Assembly (NCBI GenBank): GCA_012274445.1
Contig: JAAROD010000087.1
Location: 372,001 to 436,000 of the forward strand
Source of the DNA: Sclerotiophoma versabilis
Lineage: Eukaryota > Ascomycota > Dothideomycetes > Pleosporales > Didymellaceae
DNA: 64,000 bases
Direction: 5' to 3'
Shown: one piece after another, positions 10,086 through 22,452 of the stretch
How the letters are laid out: each line of letters begins with the position of its first letter
Position numbering within the stretch: position 1 is the stretch's first letter
Translations under genes and position numbers: made by a program
The notes under the pieces: model-generated
What the model was told of the DNA's origin: nothing
Databases searched by the model: none
What the model saw: only the letters and a program-made list of their open reading frames with translations

Positions 10086-11932
10086 ATGACCGCCACAATG
10101 CCAGAACGACCGCACGCCAACTCGGGAGCTCCCGAAGCGCATGAGCGTCAATCCCTATCGTCAGCTGAAGCTGAAGTAATCGAACCAGAACGAAAGCCGA
10201 GGACCAGAAGGAGGTCGGGCTCTGAAGACGAAGACGAAAAGGATCTTTATGGCCATCGACCGTCAAGCAGGGAAGTAAAGAAAAGCATATCCAGATCATG
10301 CAGCAGAGCCAGCTATACCCTCCCGCTGCAACAACCCGTTGCAACGACTACCGGCATCGGGTCGCCTATCTCGAAACCATTGTCAATACGCGATACACCG
10401 CTCTCGAGATTACGGACACGGAAGAATACCATGCATTTTACACATCCTCTGGCTCACCAACAGACTGCTGCGGATGTACTTGTGGACTTCGACGGTCCGG
10501 ACGATCCGTACCGGCCTATGAATTGGTCGACCAAGAAAAAAGTGCTCACCACTATGATGTACGGCATGACAACCATGACCGCAACGTGGGCGACGTCTTC
10601 CTACAGTGCCGGCACTCGACAAGTTGCCGAGGAGTTTCACGTCGATAGTCAGGTTGCTGTTCTGGGTACTACATTGTTCTTGTTTGGGTTTGGATTAGGG
10701 CCGCTCTTGTGGGCTCCTTTGTCTGAAGTCTTCGGCAGGAAAATAGCTGTGCTGTCACCAATGTTCGTCGCGATGTGCTTCAGCTTTGGGAGTGCGACGG
10801 CAAAGGATCTTCAGACGCTGATGCTTACACGTTTCTTCGGGGCGTTCTTTGCGAGTGCGCCAGTCACGAACACGGGTGGTGTGATGGGTGACTTGTTCAA
10901 TCCATCACAGAGAGCGCTCGCCCTAGCTGGCTACGCGATGGCTGTCGTTGGTGGTCCATGTTTAGGTGAGTGTATCTTCGTCACGAGCCCAAAGATATCT
11001 ACTAACACAAAACTCCAGGACCAGTAGTTTCTGCCGCTTTTGTCGCCAACCCTTCTCTCGGCTGGCGCTGGACCGAGTACTTCACCGGCATCTTCCAAGG
11101 CACTATGATCCTGATTGACGTAATCTTCATCGACGAATCATACCCACCCAAACTCCTCGTCTACAAGGCACGCCGTCTGCGTCTCGAGACAGGCAACTGG
11201 GCACTCCACGCCAAATTTGAAGAATGGGACGTTACTTTCTCCCAACTCTGCCGCAAATTCTTGATCCGTCCGGCGCAGCTCCTTATGACACCCATATGCT
11301 TCCTGGTGGCTTTGTACGCTAGCTTCTGCTACGGAGTATTATATCTTCAGCTTGGCGGCATCCCTATCATATTTGGTGAGCTGCGAGGCTGGCCGACTGT
11401 GTCTGCCACACTGCCATTCCTAGGCATGTTCCTCGGCTCGTGTTTTGGCTGTGTGATAAATTCATACAACCAAACTCTGTACAACAAAGCCTACCGTGCA
11501 GCTGGCAATCGTGCGGTGCCAGAGAAACGCCTCCCGCCCATGATGCTCGGGTCTATACTCTTCGCCTCAGGGCAGTTCATCCTGGGATGGACAGCGGATC
11601 CACAGTTCCCATGGATTGCACCCGTCATCGGGCTTGTCATGATGGGGACAGGTTTCTTCACCATCTTCCAGGCAGCGCTGAACTACCTTGTCGACACTTT
11701 CACACAGTATGCTGCGTCGGCTGTCGCGGCAAACACTTTTCTCAGAAGCTGTTTTGCTGGGGCGTTTCCCTTGGTCGTCGCACCGATGTACCACAACATT
11801 GGAGTAGGGCCGGCGAGTAGCATTACTGGTGGTTTTGCTACACTTCTGATACCAGTGCCGTTTGTGTTCTATATTTATGGCAAGCAGATAAGGAGGCGGA
11901 GTAAGTGGTCGAGACAGAGCGTCTTCGACTGA
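10086..11932 (+). CDS. MFS transporter, DHA1 family
   Basis: Drug:H+ antiporter-1 type major facilitator, resembling polyamine/fluconazole-resistance carriers (TPO1/FLU1-like). Exons 10086-10965 and 11019-11932 give 597 residues; the join makes GGPCLGPVVSAAF. A hydrophilic N terminus of about 140 residues rich in Arg, Ser and Glu precedes PYRPMNWSTKKK, the usual entry into helix 1. Motif A of the family is GPLLWAPLSEVFGRK. Twelve membrane segments can be followed, with the long central loop after LGWRWTEYFTGIF and ending near RPAQLLMTPICF. It probably works at the plasma membrane. The substrate is unknown, and no biosynthetic cluster adjoins it to suggest one. Confidence 0.92.
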
Positions 11933-13075
11933 GGAGAAGTGGTAATACAAATTAGATCAACCATCTTCAGCCATAATACACACCATCAATGTCTATACCG
12001 TGCGTCCTATATCCTAGAGCTCCTATACTTATAATAGCAGCCCACCCAGTTCTTTGAAGCTGTTCGCTTTGACTTGCGCTGCACTAGATGTCCTGTCAAA
12101 ACCGCATCCATCAAATTCCTCGTCTTTATCTTCAATCCCATCTTCTCTTCATTCCGATGGGCCAAGACCAAACGCACCAGGTATGAATTGGAGCACACTG
12201 GTGCTTGGCCTGTAGCATATGTACGCAAGTCTGTACAGGGGCTTGATCAAGACCATGACCCCGGCTAGTCAAAAGAACACGGGTAACAGCTCGGGGCTCA
12301 GAACACCGATGTCAACAGACTGTCTCGAATTCTGCCTGCTCTAAAGCTTTTGCTTATTTTCAGTGCTGTGGAGAGAGGAAGCAGAACGGTAAGCTTGCGC
12401 AAAGTGCAGCACAAATGTAGCCTACTAAAGACTGGTGAACGCTGTTGATCAATCAACAGTGAAACAATACCACGAGTATCTACCAACTCAAATCAATCTT
12501 CTTGAGCTCAGCGACGGCTTCAGCGTCGCATCGATGTCATATTGGCTGTCCGGCACTATCTCCAACCCCTGTTGAGTTACCAGCGGGGTAAGCTAGCGCA
12601 GTCACACAAACGTATGGGGTTGCGGCTTATCGGATCGTAGCTTTCTCCAGCTGACCATTGATCTGCGCCAAGTGCTCTGGGACTTATATACTACGTACGG
12701 TAATAACTAATCCCAAAGTAGACGGTCAAGATAACGGTGCCTGCCATGGGGCCTTGGAGAAACTGCGTTTGCAGCGCTTGCCCGCGCCTTTGTACCTGCG
12801 CGGGACTTGGAATAGTTTTTTGACTTTGCTGATGTACACTGAGGACGTGACGTTGCTGCTGTGGAGTAGGTAACTCCGGTACCAGCAAGTGCAGCCCCAC
12901 TCTTCTTTCTGATAAAGCACTAATGATAGTCACGAGTCTATATACCCTCCTGTCTCGAGCTTTCGTCTTTACTTACGATAGAATTCCTTGGATCTTCGTC
13001 GGCAGCTACAAGATCCATCAACTTGATGCGAAACAACCTCGTAGATCTATCGTCCCCAACCTGAAACCCATCACG
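11933..13075. other. Intergenic region
   Basis: In this 1.1-kb stretch no gene is supportable. A TATA-like element (TCTATATA, near 12945-12953) lies about 125 bp before the start codon chosen for the DUF3445 gene and may belong to its promoter. An in-frame ATG at 12923 would extend that protein, but it lies at or before this element. Confidence 0.45.
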
Positions 13076-14645
13076 ATGAAGGAGGGCATACTACTACCAC
13101 TTGGAGCAGTATTCGTACTATCCTCTATCATACTCCTCATTCTACGAAGCGAGAAACGGGACATCATTTTCGAAAGATTCCATTTGAAACGACGCAGAGA
13201 CTCCAGTTCCAAAACACCGCCTCGATCACTCTCACCAGAGAAGAAGCGGACTCAGAGCATCTCAGCACCTAATTACTCGACCACATTTCCACCCTCTCGA
13301 CGTTCCACGTTGGCTGAGATAGAGCTTCCATCAACGCCTGTAGAAACCGTAACAACTTTACATTCGGACTTGACCGAGCGCATGCTGCCTATGAAGGCTT
13401 CATACCTCGAAGCTACCGACGACACGTCCACACCATGCGGATTCTCTATCGCAGAGATAAAAGCCCTCGGTGACTTTCCCGACTACGCTATCTTGAGCGG
13501 TGTACCTCTTCCCAAGCCATACCATGACTTCGACATCAAGAAAGCACTCCCGAGACCATACAGGCCCTTTCGATGGGCATATCACCAGACAATGTGTAAG
13601 AACTTCGTCTTCGTCGATGCATACGTACTGACCGTCTTCACAGCTCTTATAAAGATGGAGCCCGATTGGTGGCTAGAACTCGAGAACACGTACGAAGACC
13701 GCATGAAGCAGCGATCACAACTGTTAGCCGAGCATGGCGAAGCAGTGCTACAAGCACTGCCAGGATCTGAATTGGCGTGCAAAGAGCTAATGGAGATGGT
13801 GCTGCAGTTCTTGTGCGCTCGCTACCCGCAATACTTCTCACTGGACGCTTCGAAGACAGTCTTCCACAACGGCATATTGAAGACCAAGACGGATCTTAAG
13901 CAGACGACACCCCTGCGTGTGCTCTTCCAGAATATACCAGAAGACTTTGCCATTATGCTGCGTGATGAAAAGACAGGGTACTACGTCTTCCGTGCTGGCA
14001 TTATCTGCAGTGCTCTGGGCTGGAACGCTGGCACGAAGATTGGTCTGCATTTGCACGAGATTCACGCCCCGATTCCACAGTACAAGGAGAAATTGCAGTT
14101 CTCAATGGACAGGTAAGCCTCGTCGCCTACAAAAAAAGGATGTGTATTTACCAACGCATGCCAGATACTTTGCCAAAAAGCCAACGGATAAACCCATCCA
14201 ACGCGGCTCCTGGGGTCTGGAGGTTGACCAACCTTTATTCATGCCGCCAGGCGATAGTCATGAAACGTATCGCTCCTACCAGATGCCAGACCTCGAGCTC
14301 TCGCGCTGCCACTTGCGTGTCGACTGGCAAACCCTGCGCCGTCTCCCGCTCTCAGGCGCAGTAGTATTCAATTTCAAAGCGCTCTTCACGCCAGTGGAGG
14401 AGTTTAGGGATGAGCCCTGTATACCAAGCCTGTTGTTGAAGGTACTGAACGAGGGCAAGAAAGAGTTAATGGAATACAAGAATGCGTGGCACACAGAGCA
14501 TGTTGTCAAGCCTGCGCTCGAAGCGTTTCACACAGAGCAAGTCGAGAAGGGCATTGTGGAAAGCGACTGGGAGCCACAGACGCTTGATGAGAGTCCGTGG
14601 TTCCCTAGATGGGAGGAGAAATGGCACCGTCAACAGGGCTTTTGA
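13076..14645 (+). CDS. DUF3445 (HODM-alpha-like) protein with N-terminal membrane anchor
   Basis: Member of the DUF3445 family, whose bacterial members form the haem subunit of heme-dependent oxidative N-demethylase. Exons 13076-14112 and 14165-14645 give 505 residues; the join makes SMDRYFAKKP. The start ATG at 13076 puts a hydrophobic anchor at residues 3-22 (GILLPLGAVFVLSSIILLIL), followed by a basic Ser-rich linker. The domain begins near PYRPFRWAYHQTMCKN and includes FPDYAILSGVPLPKPYHDFDI upstream. Near the C terminus, CHLRVDWQTLRRLPLSGAVVF corresponds to the family's conserved RxERQTLxRLP segment, with Asp-Trp replacing the usual Glu-Arg. Fungal members are uncharacterised; oxidative demethylation of an amine is a family inference only. 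Its stop lies 51 nt from that of the convergent SDR gene. Confidence 0.85.
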
Positions 14646-14696
14646 GTTGACATGTAATCGTCGAGAGATCAATTTTTATCGTGCGTTTCACACAAT

Positions 14697-15639
14697 CTAC
14701 AACTTACTATCGTCGCTGCCGCGTGATGACCCTCTCCATCCGCTAAGTGTTGCGCCACCGTCGATTTCGATGGCGTTGCCGGTCATATGCGCACTTGCCT
14801 TTGAGCTCAGGAACAGCACTAATCCTCCAAAATCACTGGGCTTGCCGATACGGCCCGTAGGCTGTCCCGCAGTGAGAGCTTTGCCGTACTTCTCGAGACC
14901 GAAGTTTGTCATGCGGCTGGGAAAGACACCGGGGCAGATGACGTTGACCATGATGTGCTTGGGTGCGAGTTTGGAAGCGGTCATCTTGGTGAGGTGGATG
15001 GCTGCTGCTTTGGCGGGTCCGTCTAAGTAGAGTCAGTCGGTATGCTTACGATCTATGTTGAGATTCAGTGAACTCACAACTGAATGTACCATGTCCTGGC
15101 TTGGCGAGACCACCAGCTTCGCCTGTTGTAACGTCCATGGTCTGGATGCCCGCCATACTCGCGATATTGATGACCCGCCCAGGGCTATCTGCGTTCGCAC
15201 CCTTACGCAGGAGTGGCTCCAATTCCACCGTCATGTAAAAAATGCTTTTGACATTCAGATCATATAGCTTATCCCAGGCATGCTCAGGATAGTTGTAATA
15301 GTCGTCTCCCCAGCTCGCTCCTGTATTGTTGACCAGTACCGTTAATCTGTCAGTCCGCTTCTTCAACTCGTCGCAGACTGCCAGACAGCCCGCCTTATTC
15401 TTCAAGTCGCCAATGATGTAGCTGCACTTTCCGGGGCCGAGGGCGTTTAGTCGATCGGTGGTGGCTTTGAGTTCTTTCTCCTTGCGAGAGGCGATGAAGA
15501 CGGTTGCGCCATTCTGGACAAACGCTTGAGCGGCCATCTCGCCCAAGCCTGTAGCTCCTCCGGTTACGAGCGCGACATGGTTAGAGAAGTCGTACAGCGT
15601 TGAGACGCGTAGATCGTCTGCGGAGGCTGCGTGGGTCAT
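14697..15639 (-). CDS. Short-chain dehydrogenase/reductase with peroxisomal SKL terminus
   Basis: Classical SDR oxidoreductase of the 3-oxoacyl-ACP reductase/gluconate-dehydrogenase-like group. Exons (minus strand) 15639-15078 and 15022-14697 are separated by a 55-nt intron and give 295 residues. The cofactor site is TGGATGLGE, the structural motif is NNTG (in place of NNAG), the catalytic Ser is in INIASMAG, and the intron join creates the YxxxK motif (FSYGPAKAA). The C terminus IEIDGGATLSGW is typical, then an extra tail ends in DDSKL. SKL is the canonical type-1 peroxisomal signal, so import into peroxisomes is likely, perhaps for reduction of a fatty-acid or secondary-metabolite intermediate. 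Substrate unknown. Confidence 0.9.
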
Positions 15640-18595
15640 TGTACGTAATGTTCGGTGTTATGGTATGGGTGCGTGAATTGTAGCTCAAATTTCGAGAAGG
15701 AGGATAAGGAAGAGTAAGTGCTTATAGCGCTGGCAATTTAGGTTGAGCACGACTCTCGGTATCGGCGTAGCTTTGTTATGGAGAGTCGATAGGAACCTCG
15801 GCAGGAACGTTGGCGGGTCAAATGCGGGGTGTTAGCGCGACAGGGGTCTAATGCGTGGGGGTAGGAGCTCTACCGAGACAGAACTGAGAAGTAATACATG
15901 CAGCGTCACCAGCTTCAAAGGTTGACAGCAACACTCAAGGTCTGGCACTGTTATCGTAGATCTTAACCACATAGATGACTGCTACTTGCGGATACCACAA
16001 TAGGTCAACAATCCAGAATGATGAAATAAATCCAGGATTCCACATAACACCTATGCTATGCAGAAAAACAATTAAGATGAGCAGATATAAACCAACGCGA
16101 GAGTGATACAGGCTAAAGCCAAGACTAGGTTGACCAAAGACCATCTCTACCGTCTTCTGAGAACCAGCATGCCATGGGCGGATTCTGTAAGTTCTGTTCC
16201 GATTCAGTGGAAGTCGTCGCGGTCGCAGTTGTATTGCCGGGAGCTACGTTGACAGACACTGACTAACAAGAGTGTTACAATTATCTGGTTCGAGCTTACC
16301 TGATCGTTTCTCGCGACGTTGATGGCCCCTACGCGTAGCCCCCCACAGCGCGGTTGCGTTCCTTCAGCATTGGGCTGTGGGTTGGGGTTCGACATCTGAC
16401 AATGAACAAGCGATCCGTGCTTGATTTTCGGCTGCTGATGCTGACACAATGACCGCCTAGGACCTGAGCTAGCAAAATCGTACGGCGGATGTGATTGTAG
16501 TGCGCAGGTGGAGCTGTTGTAGAATAAAGTAGCGAGGAAGACAACTCTGCGATTAGATGCAAAGTCGATTTAAGGCCAACAGGGAAAGAAGAAGAACTTA
16601 TACAAGCACAAACCCCATTGCGAAGTCATGGATATGCCAGACTGCGAATGATCGAGTAATCCTTCATAGTCTGCCCGATTTGGAAACGATTTGTGTGGTA
16701 CTAACTCGTAAGATCTGCTACTCTGATGGTCATCTAGCCAATATGAAGAAGGCTGTAGATGTGGACTCCTCTGAGCTTCCCTTGTGCCGATGCTGTGCGC
16801 GTGTATTGTTCGCAAATGTAGGGGCATAGCCATCCCAAATTGCAGTGATTACCTTTTCAGGTTGGGTTAGATGTCAACACGGGATGAGGCTGGAACATAC
16901 ACAACATTCGGTAGTGCTACATGTCGTGCATACGATCGTACCTTCGCGTTTAACCCAGTATAACTCTTATGGCCGTGGAGGGTTGCACGTACTGTGGCTG
17001 GGCTCGGGTATCGGGAAAGATACTGATGCCGCCCTAATCGCTGTATGACATTGCGCATTGGTGATACTCGGGTATTCAATGGCCCTGGATCCCGCACAAA
17101 CGAGCATGAAAGTGCCGCTTGCGAAGGCGATTCTGACAATGGATCCTTATCAAGAATTCAATACTGAAGACCAACATCGGAGGAGTGTGAGTATTATCTA
17201 TAAGTATTCGGTCTTCTTTGGAGGCTCTCGTGTGCCTGTGGTTCTTCTGTAGGGGCCTCCGAACTAGGGACGGACTTAGATGACGATCCTGGTTGACATT
17301 TGGCGGGAACGTGCAGTAGTTCGTACACCGTTTGTGTAACGTTCGGTTGGCGACAGACCAAGACTTTTACCGGATTCAAAATGGTCCGCGGTCCAAAGTA
17401 GTGGCAAGCCGCTCCTTTCAGAGTCATGCCTGTCAAGCGTTATCCGCCGTTGCCCGTAAAAGATCAAGGTCTGTCTGGCGTGTTACAGCGACTGCTAAGC
17501 AATTTGACAGAATGCATCTCTCTCCAGATATAGACTTAAAACAATTGAACGCATGAGCAACCAGTATTTTAGAGCCTGCCAGCTGGGTTTGCTTGGTGCA
17601 TTGCTGACGTGTGAATGTATTTGCACGTTCCCAAGCTCGAGAAGTAGGCTTAAAAAGGACACTACACCTGAAAGAGGGATACTAATGCACAGGGAGGTCA
17701 CCAAATGATCTTGAACCCGACGGGCGTTTTGACATATGTCCTTACCCAGGGCTATCTGAAGTCAACAAGTCGGCGACGAACACGCATCTGTCCATGAGGT
17801 AGACATCGATCGGCCGGCGGAAACCTTTGTTACATTCGCTTGTATGGGCAGCGCCTTGCTATCGGGCCGAAGCGACTATGAGATAGGATTAGAGAGGTAT
17901 TTTCAAGTAGTGTAACCACCCCTTATGCTGTCAATAGCGGGGCGAACATACTGCAGTCGAAACAGACCGCATTCAGAGAGACACAGAAGGGCTAAGGTTG
18001 GTATCGGATGTGTCGGCGCGCTGAAGCCTTGCTGTCCTGGAGCCTGCGTCAAGAACCTCCACGATGATTTGGTTGCGTGCCAGTAAAAGTGGTTATAGTT
18101 GGTCCTGGAATTTACGCAACGAATCAACATCTGGTCCGAGGATGACAACCAGTTTAGAATACTCAGAAGTCGATGCGTTATATAGCTGTGACAACTGGTA
18201 CAGCTAGCTCAAGATCAAATTCTTTCCCCTCTCTGACTTGTGGTTGCTGACTTTCGCGGTTGCGATGCGATTATGACGTCATCTATGGCCATGCCTGAGA
18301 GACCTCGTGATATAAAATCTCAAGTCTATGATTGATGACCTCAAGCTTGTGATGGTGTGACTTGTACCTAGAAGGCAGAGAGAGGAGTGTTGTGACCTTG
18401 ACAGCTGCAGGTGGTTGTGGCTGTGACGCTAACCAACTAGTCTAGCGTGCTGTAGGCAGCTGCGCGCCTCGACCCCTCCGTCACCCCTCCGTTCACCGAC
18501 TGGGAACAGTTCAACGGCATAGAAGCTCTGCACTCCAACACCAAGCCGGGACTATCCACATATTCACATTTGAAGTTCACGAGCGACACATCGTT
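15640..18595. other. Gene-poor region of about 3 kb
   Basis: Only short ORFs with no family resemblance occur here. Fragments such as 17194-17436 on the minus strand look mildly protein-like but begin without a good ATG and end quickly. No terminal repeats, transposase, RNA gene or tandem repeat was found. The last 100-200 bp must contain the ATG3 promoter. Confidence 0.45.
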
Positions 18596-19764
18596 ATGGC
18601 GTACAACTTCGTACGCTCGTACATAGACACCTTCCGGGAGCGGACCGCCGCCATCAGCCACACTTCCACATTCCGCGAGACTGGGCAGATTACACCAGAG
18701 GAGTTCGTCCTTGCTGGAGACTTCTTAGTCTTCAAGTTCCCTTCGTGGCAATGGGCAGACGCATCGTCACCGGCAAAGCGCGTTTCATATCTGCCAGAGG
18801 GAAAGCAGTTCCTAGTCACTCGTGGTGTACCATGCCACCGCCGTCTCGATGACAACTTCGCCGGAGAAGCTGGGCAAGATGAGACAATAGTGGGGGATGG
18901 CTTCTCAGCTGGCGAGGGCGGCGCAGACGACGATGGCTGGTTAAGGACCGGCGGTATGGCAGCAAGCCAGGAAGCTAAAGTCCGCGACGTCAGGACAGTC
19001 GACGAGAGCGGCAACCTCGGCGCAGCGGAGGAGGAGGATGACATTCCAGATATGGAGGACGACGAAGACGACGAGGAGGCGATCATAAGAGATCCGCAGG
19101 CTGGCTCAAACACACAGGCGTAAGCTTCCTCAGTCGTGAACAAGTGCAAGGTTGCTGTTTGAACATTTAGCTGACCATAGTCAAGCCCTCTACGAACCTA
19201 CACAGTCTATATCACATACTCCGCGCACTATAGAACCCCACGTCTATATCTCTCTGGCTACGGCTCGACATCAGTACCGCTCAAACCACAGGAGATGATG
19301 GAAGACATCATTGGCGACTACAAGGACAAGACAGTCACCATCGAAGATTTCCCCTTCTTCGAGCACGCTCTCAAGACGGCCTCGGTGCATCCTTGTAAGC
19401 ATGCTTCAGTCATGAAGGTGCTGCTTGACCGCGCAGACGCTGCTTTAAAGCTCCGCCTGGCGAAACTCAAGGCAGGCAAAGACGTAAGCAAGCTGGACAG
19501 TGGTATGGAGGCGCTAGTGGATGATACAAGATTGCTCAAGCTCACTGAGCAAGCGAAGAACAAGGGTGGAGAAGAGGCCAAGGACGACTGGGAAGTGCTT
19601 GAGGAGCAAGACGACGAGGTTGCGATTCGCGTGGATCAGTACCTTGTTGTCTTCTTGAAGTTCATGGCCAGGTAAGCGTTGCATCTTCAGTTGAACAGGA
19701 TTCCAGCCTAACACCAGACAGCGTAACTCCGGGCATAGAGCACGACTTCACGATGGGAGTGTAA
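18596..19764 (+). CDS. ATG3: Atg3, E2-like enzyme for Atg8 lipidation
   Basis: Atg3 transfers Atg8 to phosphatidylethanolamine during autophagosome formation. Exons 18596-19119, 19186-19671 and 19722-19764 give 350 residues. The N-terminal block [20 protein letters not shown] and FKFPSWQW are diagnostic. The acidic flexible region (about residues 85-170, with [17 protein letters not shown]) precedes the E2 core, which starts [23 protein letters not shown]. The catalytic Cys lies in [10 protein letters not shown]. The third exon encodes only the conserved end [14 protein letters not shown]. For intron 1 the acceptor ..GTCAAG was chosen over the preceding ..CATAG because only it keeps the PLRTYTVY frame. 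All key residues appear intact. Confidence 0.97.
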
Positions 19765-20420
19765 GGCTTGAACTCCTGAAAAATCACGCGGCATCTTGAG
19801 CTTATCTGTTCTTTGGGTGTTCTGGAGTTTTACTATGGTCGAACAGCATGACAGGCGCATTTGCTACCAAGGCGGCATACAAGTCGCCAACCCTTGCTCC
19901 TTGATTGCCACATCCGCTTTTGCTCAGCTAAGGCTGATCAACGAGCATATAGTACAGTAACTCAATGCAGGGATCTACCCATATGTTTCTAGTGTAACAC
20001 CTTCCATATCTTTTTTTTGGCCCCCACACAGAAACCAGGCAGCTGTTGGTGGCGCCGCCAGCGCATCTACACACTCATTGCCGCTACTAACAATACTTTG
20101 AGCACACAATCGACGTCATGCAATGATGGTTTCGCTGATCGTATTTCTTGATCAAACGTAAGTCCTGTAGTACGATCTGTTCAAGAATTGCTTTGCTGCC
20201 CAAGTCTCACAGCGCTGATTCGATGTTAAAGGCTGCATGCCCCCCCCCCCCCTCCCCGGCGGCGGAAGGCTGGCCCACTCTGCATCTAGGCCAACTGCAG
20301 CTCAGCCTATTTTTGTGGCCAGTCGGCATTCTTGCATCTTACTGGGCCGCCATTCATTACGGGATAAGGACTGCGCACTTCGCATTTCGTTGACTGTTGT
20401 TCGACATCATCAACTCATTC
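19765..20420. other. Intergenic region with a C13 run
   Basis: This stretch lies between ATG3 and the first DUF3176 gene. It contains a run of 13 cytosines at 20240-20252 followed by TCCCC. No gene is supported. Confidence 0.5.
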
Positions 20421-22229
20421 ATGATGGCATCTCAATACACATTACTTCCGCCACCATCTTCGGATGGACCGAAGCCTATTTCGAACGCACAAAGCAATGT
20501 CGATTACGAGCTCGGGAGCATCCGACGCTATGGACCAGAGCGATACGAGCCGTTTGCATCACAGCCACGTACACCTTACACAAGTCCCCCTTCGATGGAG
20601 GATCACAGCTACAGGCTTTACCAAAGTGAATCACTGGCGTCCTTGACGTCAGCATCAAATATCTTGCACTCAAAATCGAAAACGGCTGTGGCATCTGTCA
20701 CATCGTTAGCCGGTCAGCATGACTTCGATCAAGAAAAGACAAGCTCAGTCAGCACAGCATCTGCGCTGCGCATGACGATCGTATCGTGGATTTTCGAGAT
20801 ATTTGCTGTGATAGTTAGCATTGGCTCCCTCCTGGCAATCGTTGCGATCCTTCGACATGAGGACGGAAGGCCTCTCTCAGCATGGTCACTAGCTGTAACC
20901 CTCAACACGGTAATCGCTGCCCTTGGTACACTTGGCAGGACTACTCTAGCTTTCGCACTGAGTGCTTGTATTGGACAGCAAAAATGGAACTGGCTTCGAA
21001 AAAGATCGGATAGACTGGTTGCATGGGAAAGATTCGATGAAGCCAGCCGTGGACCTTGGGGCGCAACTCGTCTCTTCATCTGGCTTCGAGCGAGGTATGA
21101 TATCTCAAGTCTTACCGATCATATAAGCTTACACATTTACAGGCACTGGGCCGCTCTTGGAGCTTTGGTCATCATCGGCACCGTTGCTTTCGATCCATTC
21201 CTTCAGGCCGTACTGTCTACGTATGGACAACTCGACACAGATCTTCTCACAAGAGACGTGGCTTATGTCCAACAAGCTTTGGTTGTGGATGCAGGAAGTA
21301 TGATGGTAACGACTGGCCGCCCATTGATGATGGCAAAAACCTCGGGTGGAAATCTTTCGACAGAAGGAGCAGGTTTTACCCAACCAGACTTCGGAGCAAT
21401 TAGTGCGATCTATAACGGCTTTTACAACAACACTTCGTGGTATAACGACGAACAGGCTGTCAACAACTTCTGCGCAACGGGTAACTGTACCTGGCCAATG
21501 TTCACCTCAGCAGCCGTATGCAGCTCATGCAATGATGTATCCAGTAAATTTGTTGTACGACACGGTGCTTCCGATTGGGATTCGAGTTGGGCAAACATTC
21601 CTTCCCCGTCCAATGTAAAGCGATTCACAAACTATACGGCCTTCATACTACCATATGCCAATATCTCCAATGAGGACAGTGCCCATTATCGAAATCCAAG
21701 AAACAAGACCCGGCAGGGGACAGAAGCTACTTTACTCACGGCGAATACAACAATCGACCCGCGCCAAACAATGACTTTTCGAGACCTAGAGACCCTCATG
21801 ATGGCTTTCACGATAATCAAAGCCTCAGAGGATTGGATCCAAGGAAAGGTGGTATGGAACGCCTCAAAGCCGGTGGCCACGGAATGCGCTCTCTACTTGT
21901 GTGCCAATCTTTACGAAGCAGAGAGTCGAAGCAGCAAATTCACAGAGACACTATTGCGCTCGTGGTCTATAAGAGATCCGTTATCGTATCAAGTCGATGA
22001 CACGTTTGGAACTGTCGAAAAGGGACCTGCAGCTGAAGCCTGGGTGGCTGATTATGGACCTAAGCTTTATGACAATGTCATTCCAAGGACTGATCTACAA
22101 CTTGCCATCCCGACTGATTTACCGTACGTAGCGCGCTCAATCTCGCCAGGCCGCGTCGTAAAGCAACAAGAGGCCATTAACACCAGTCATTTTGACATTA
22201 CAGCGCTAGTGTTTTGCACACAAGAATGA
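20421..22229 (+). pseudogene. DUF3176 membrane protein, copy 1, C-terminally truncated
   Basis: First of two tandem DUF3176-family genes, fungal membrane proteins of unknown function. Exons 20421-21094 and 21143-22229 would give 586 residues. Three membrane segments lie in the N-terminal half (near IFEIFAVIVSIGSLLAIVAI, LNTVIAALGTLGRTTLAFAL and WAALGALVIIGTVAFDPFLQ), followed by a large domain with N-glycosylation sites and NFCATGNCTWPMFTSAAVCSSC. The frame ends at TGA after SHFDITALVFCTQE, where copy 2 continues for roughly 200 further residues including the last membrane helix. No homologous sequence follows before copy 2 begins 223 bp later. It is either a pseudogene or a shortened protein. 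The start is the ATG at 20421, because the open frame before it lacks an ATG. Confidence 0.8.
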
Positions 22230-22452
22230 AGGCCATGGATGACTGCAGGCCCTGCATCTTTGTGTCTTTGCTGTCCAGCCTTGTGCGCGATACACTACAT
22301 TTACTACCGCACAGCAGACCCAAGAACGAGGCGGAGCTTGTCTGACCTGCAGCCTTGCATGCAGTTCTGGGCAGTGCCTACAAAATGTTTATGTCCCAGC
22401 AGTACCCAGCATTTACAGTTAGTTAAGACTTGTTGCAGTTGCCTATATCGCT

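Noticed and set aside
8162..16000. A secondary-metabolite cluster (esterase, MFS, DUF3445, SDR)
   Set aside because: No backbone synthase, prenyltransferase or pathway transcription factor is present, and the four genes have different strands and compartments.
15640..18595. Transposable element in the gene-poor zone
   Set aside because: No transposase or reverse-transcriptase motif and no terminal repeats were seen; the region is simply non-coding as far as I can tell.
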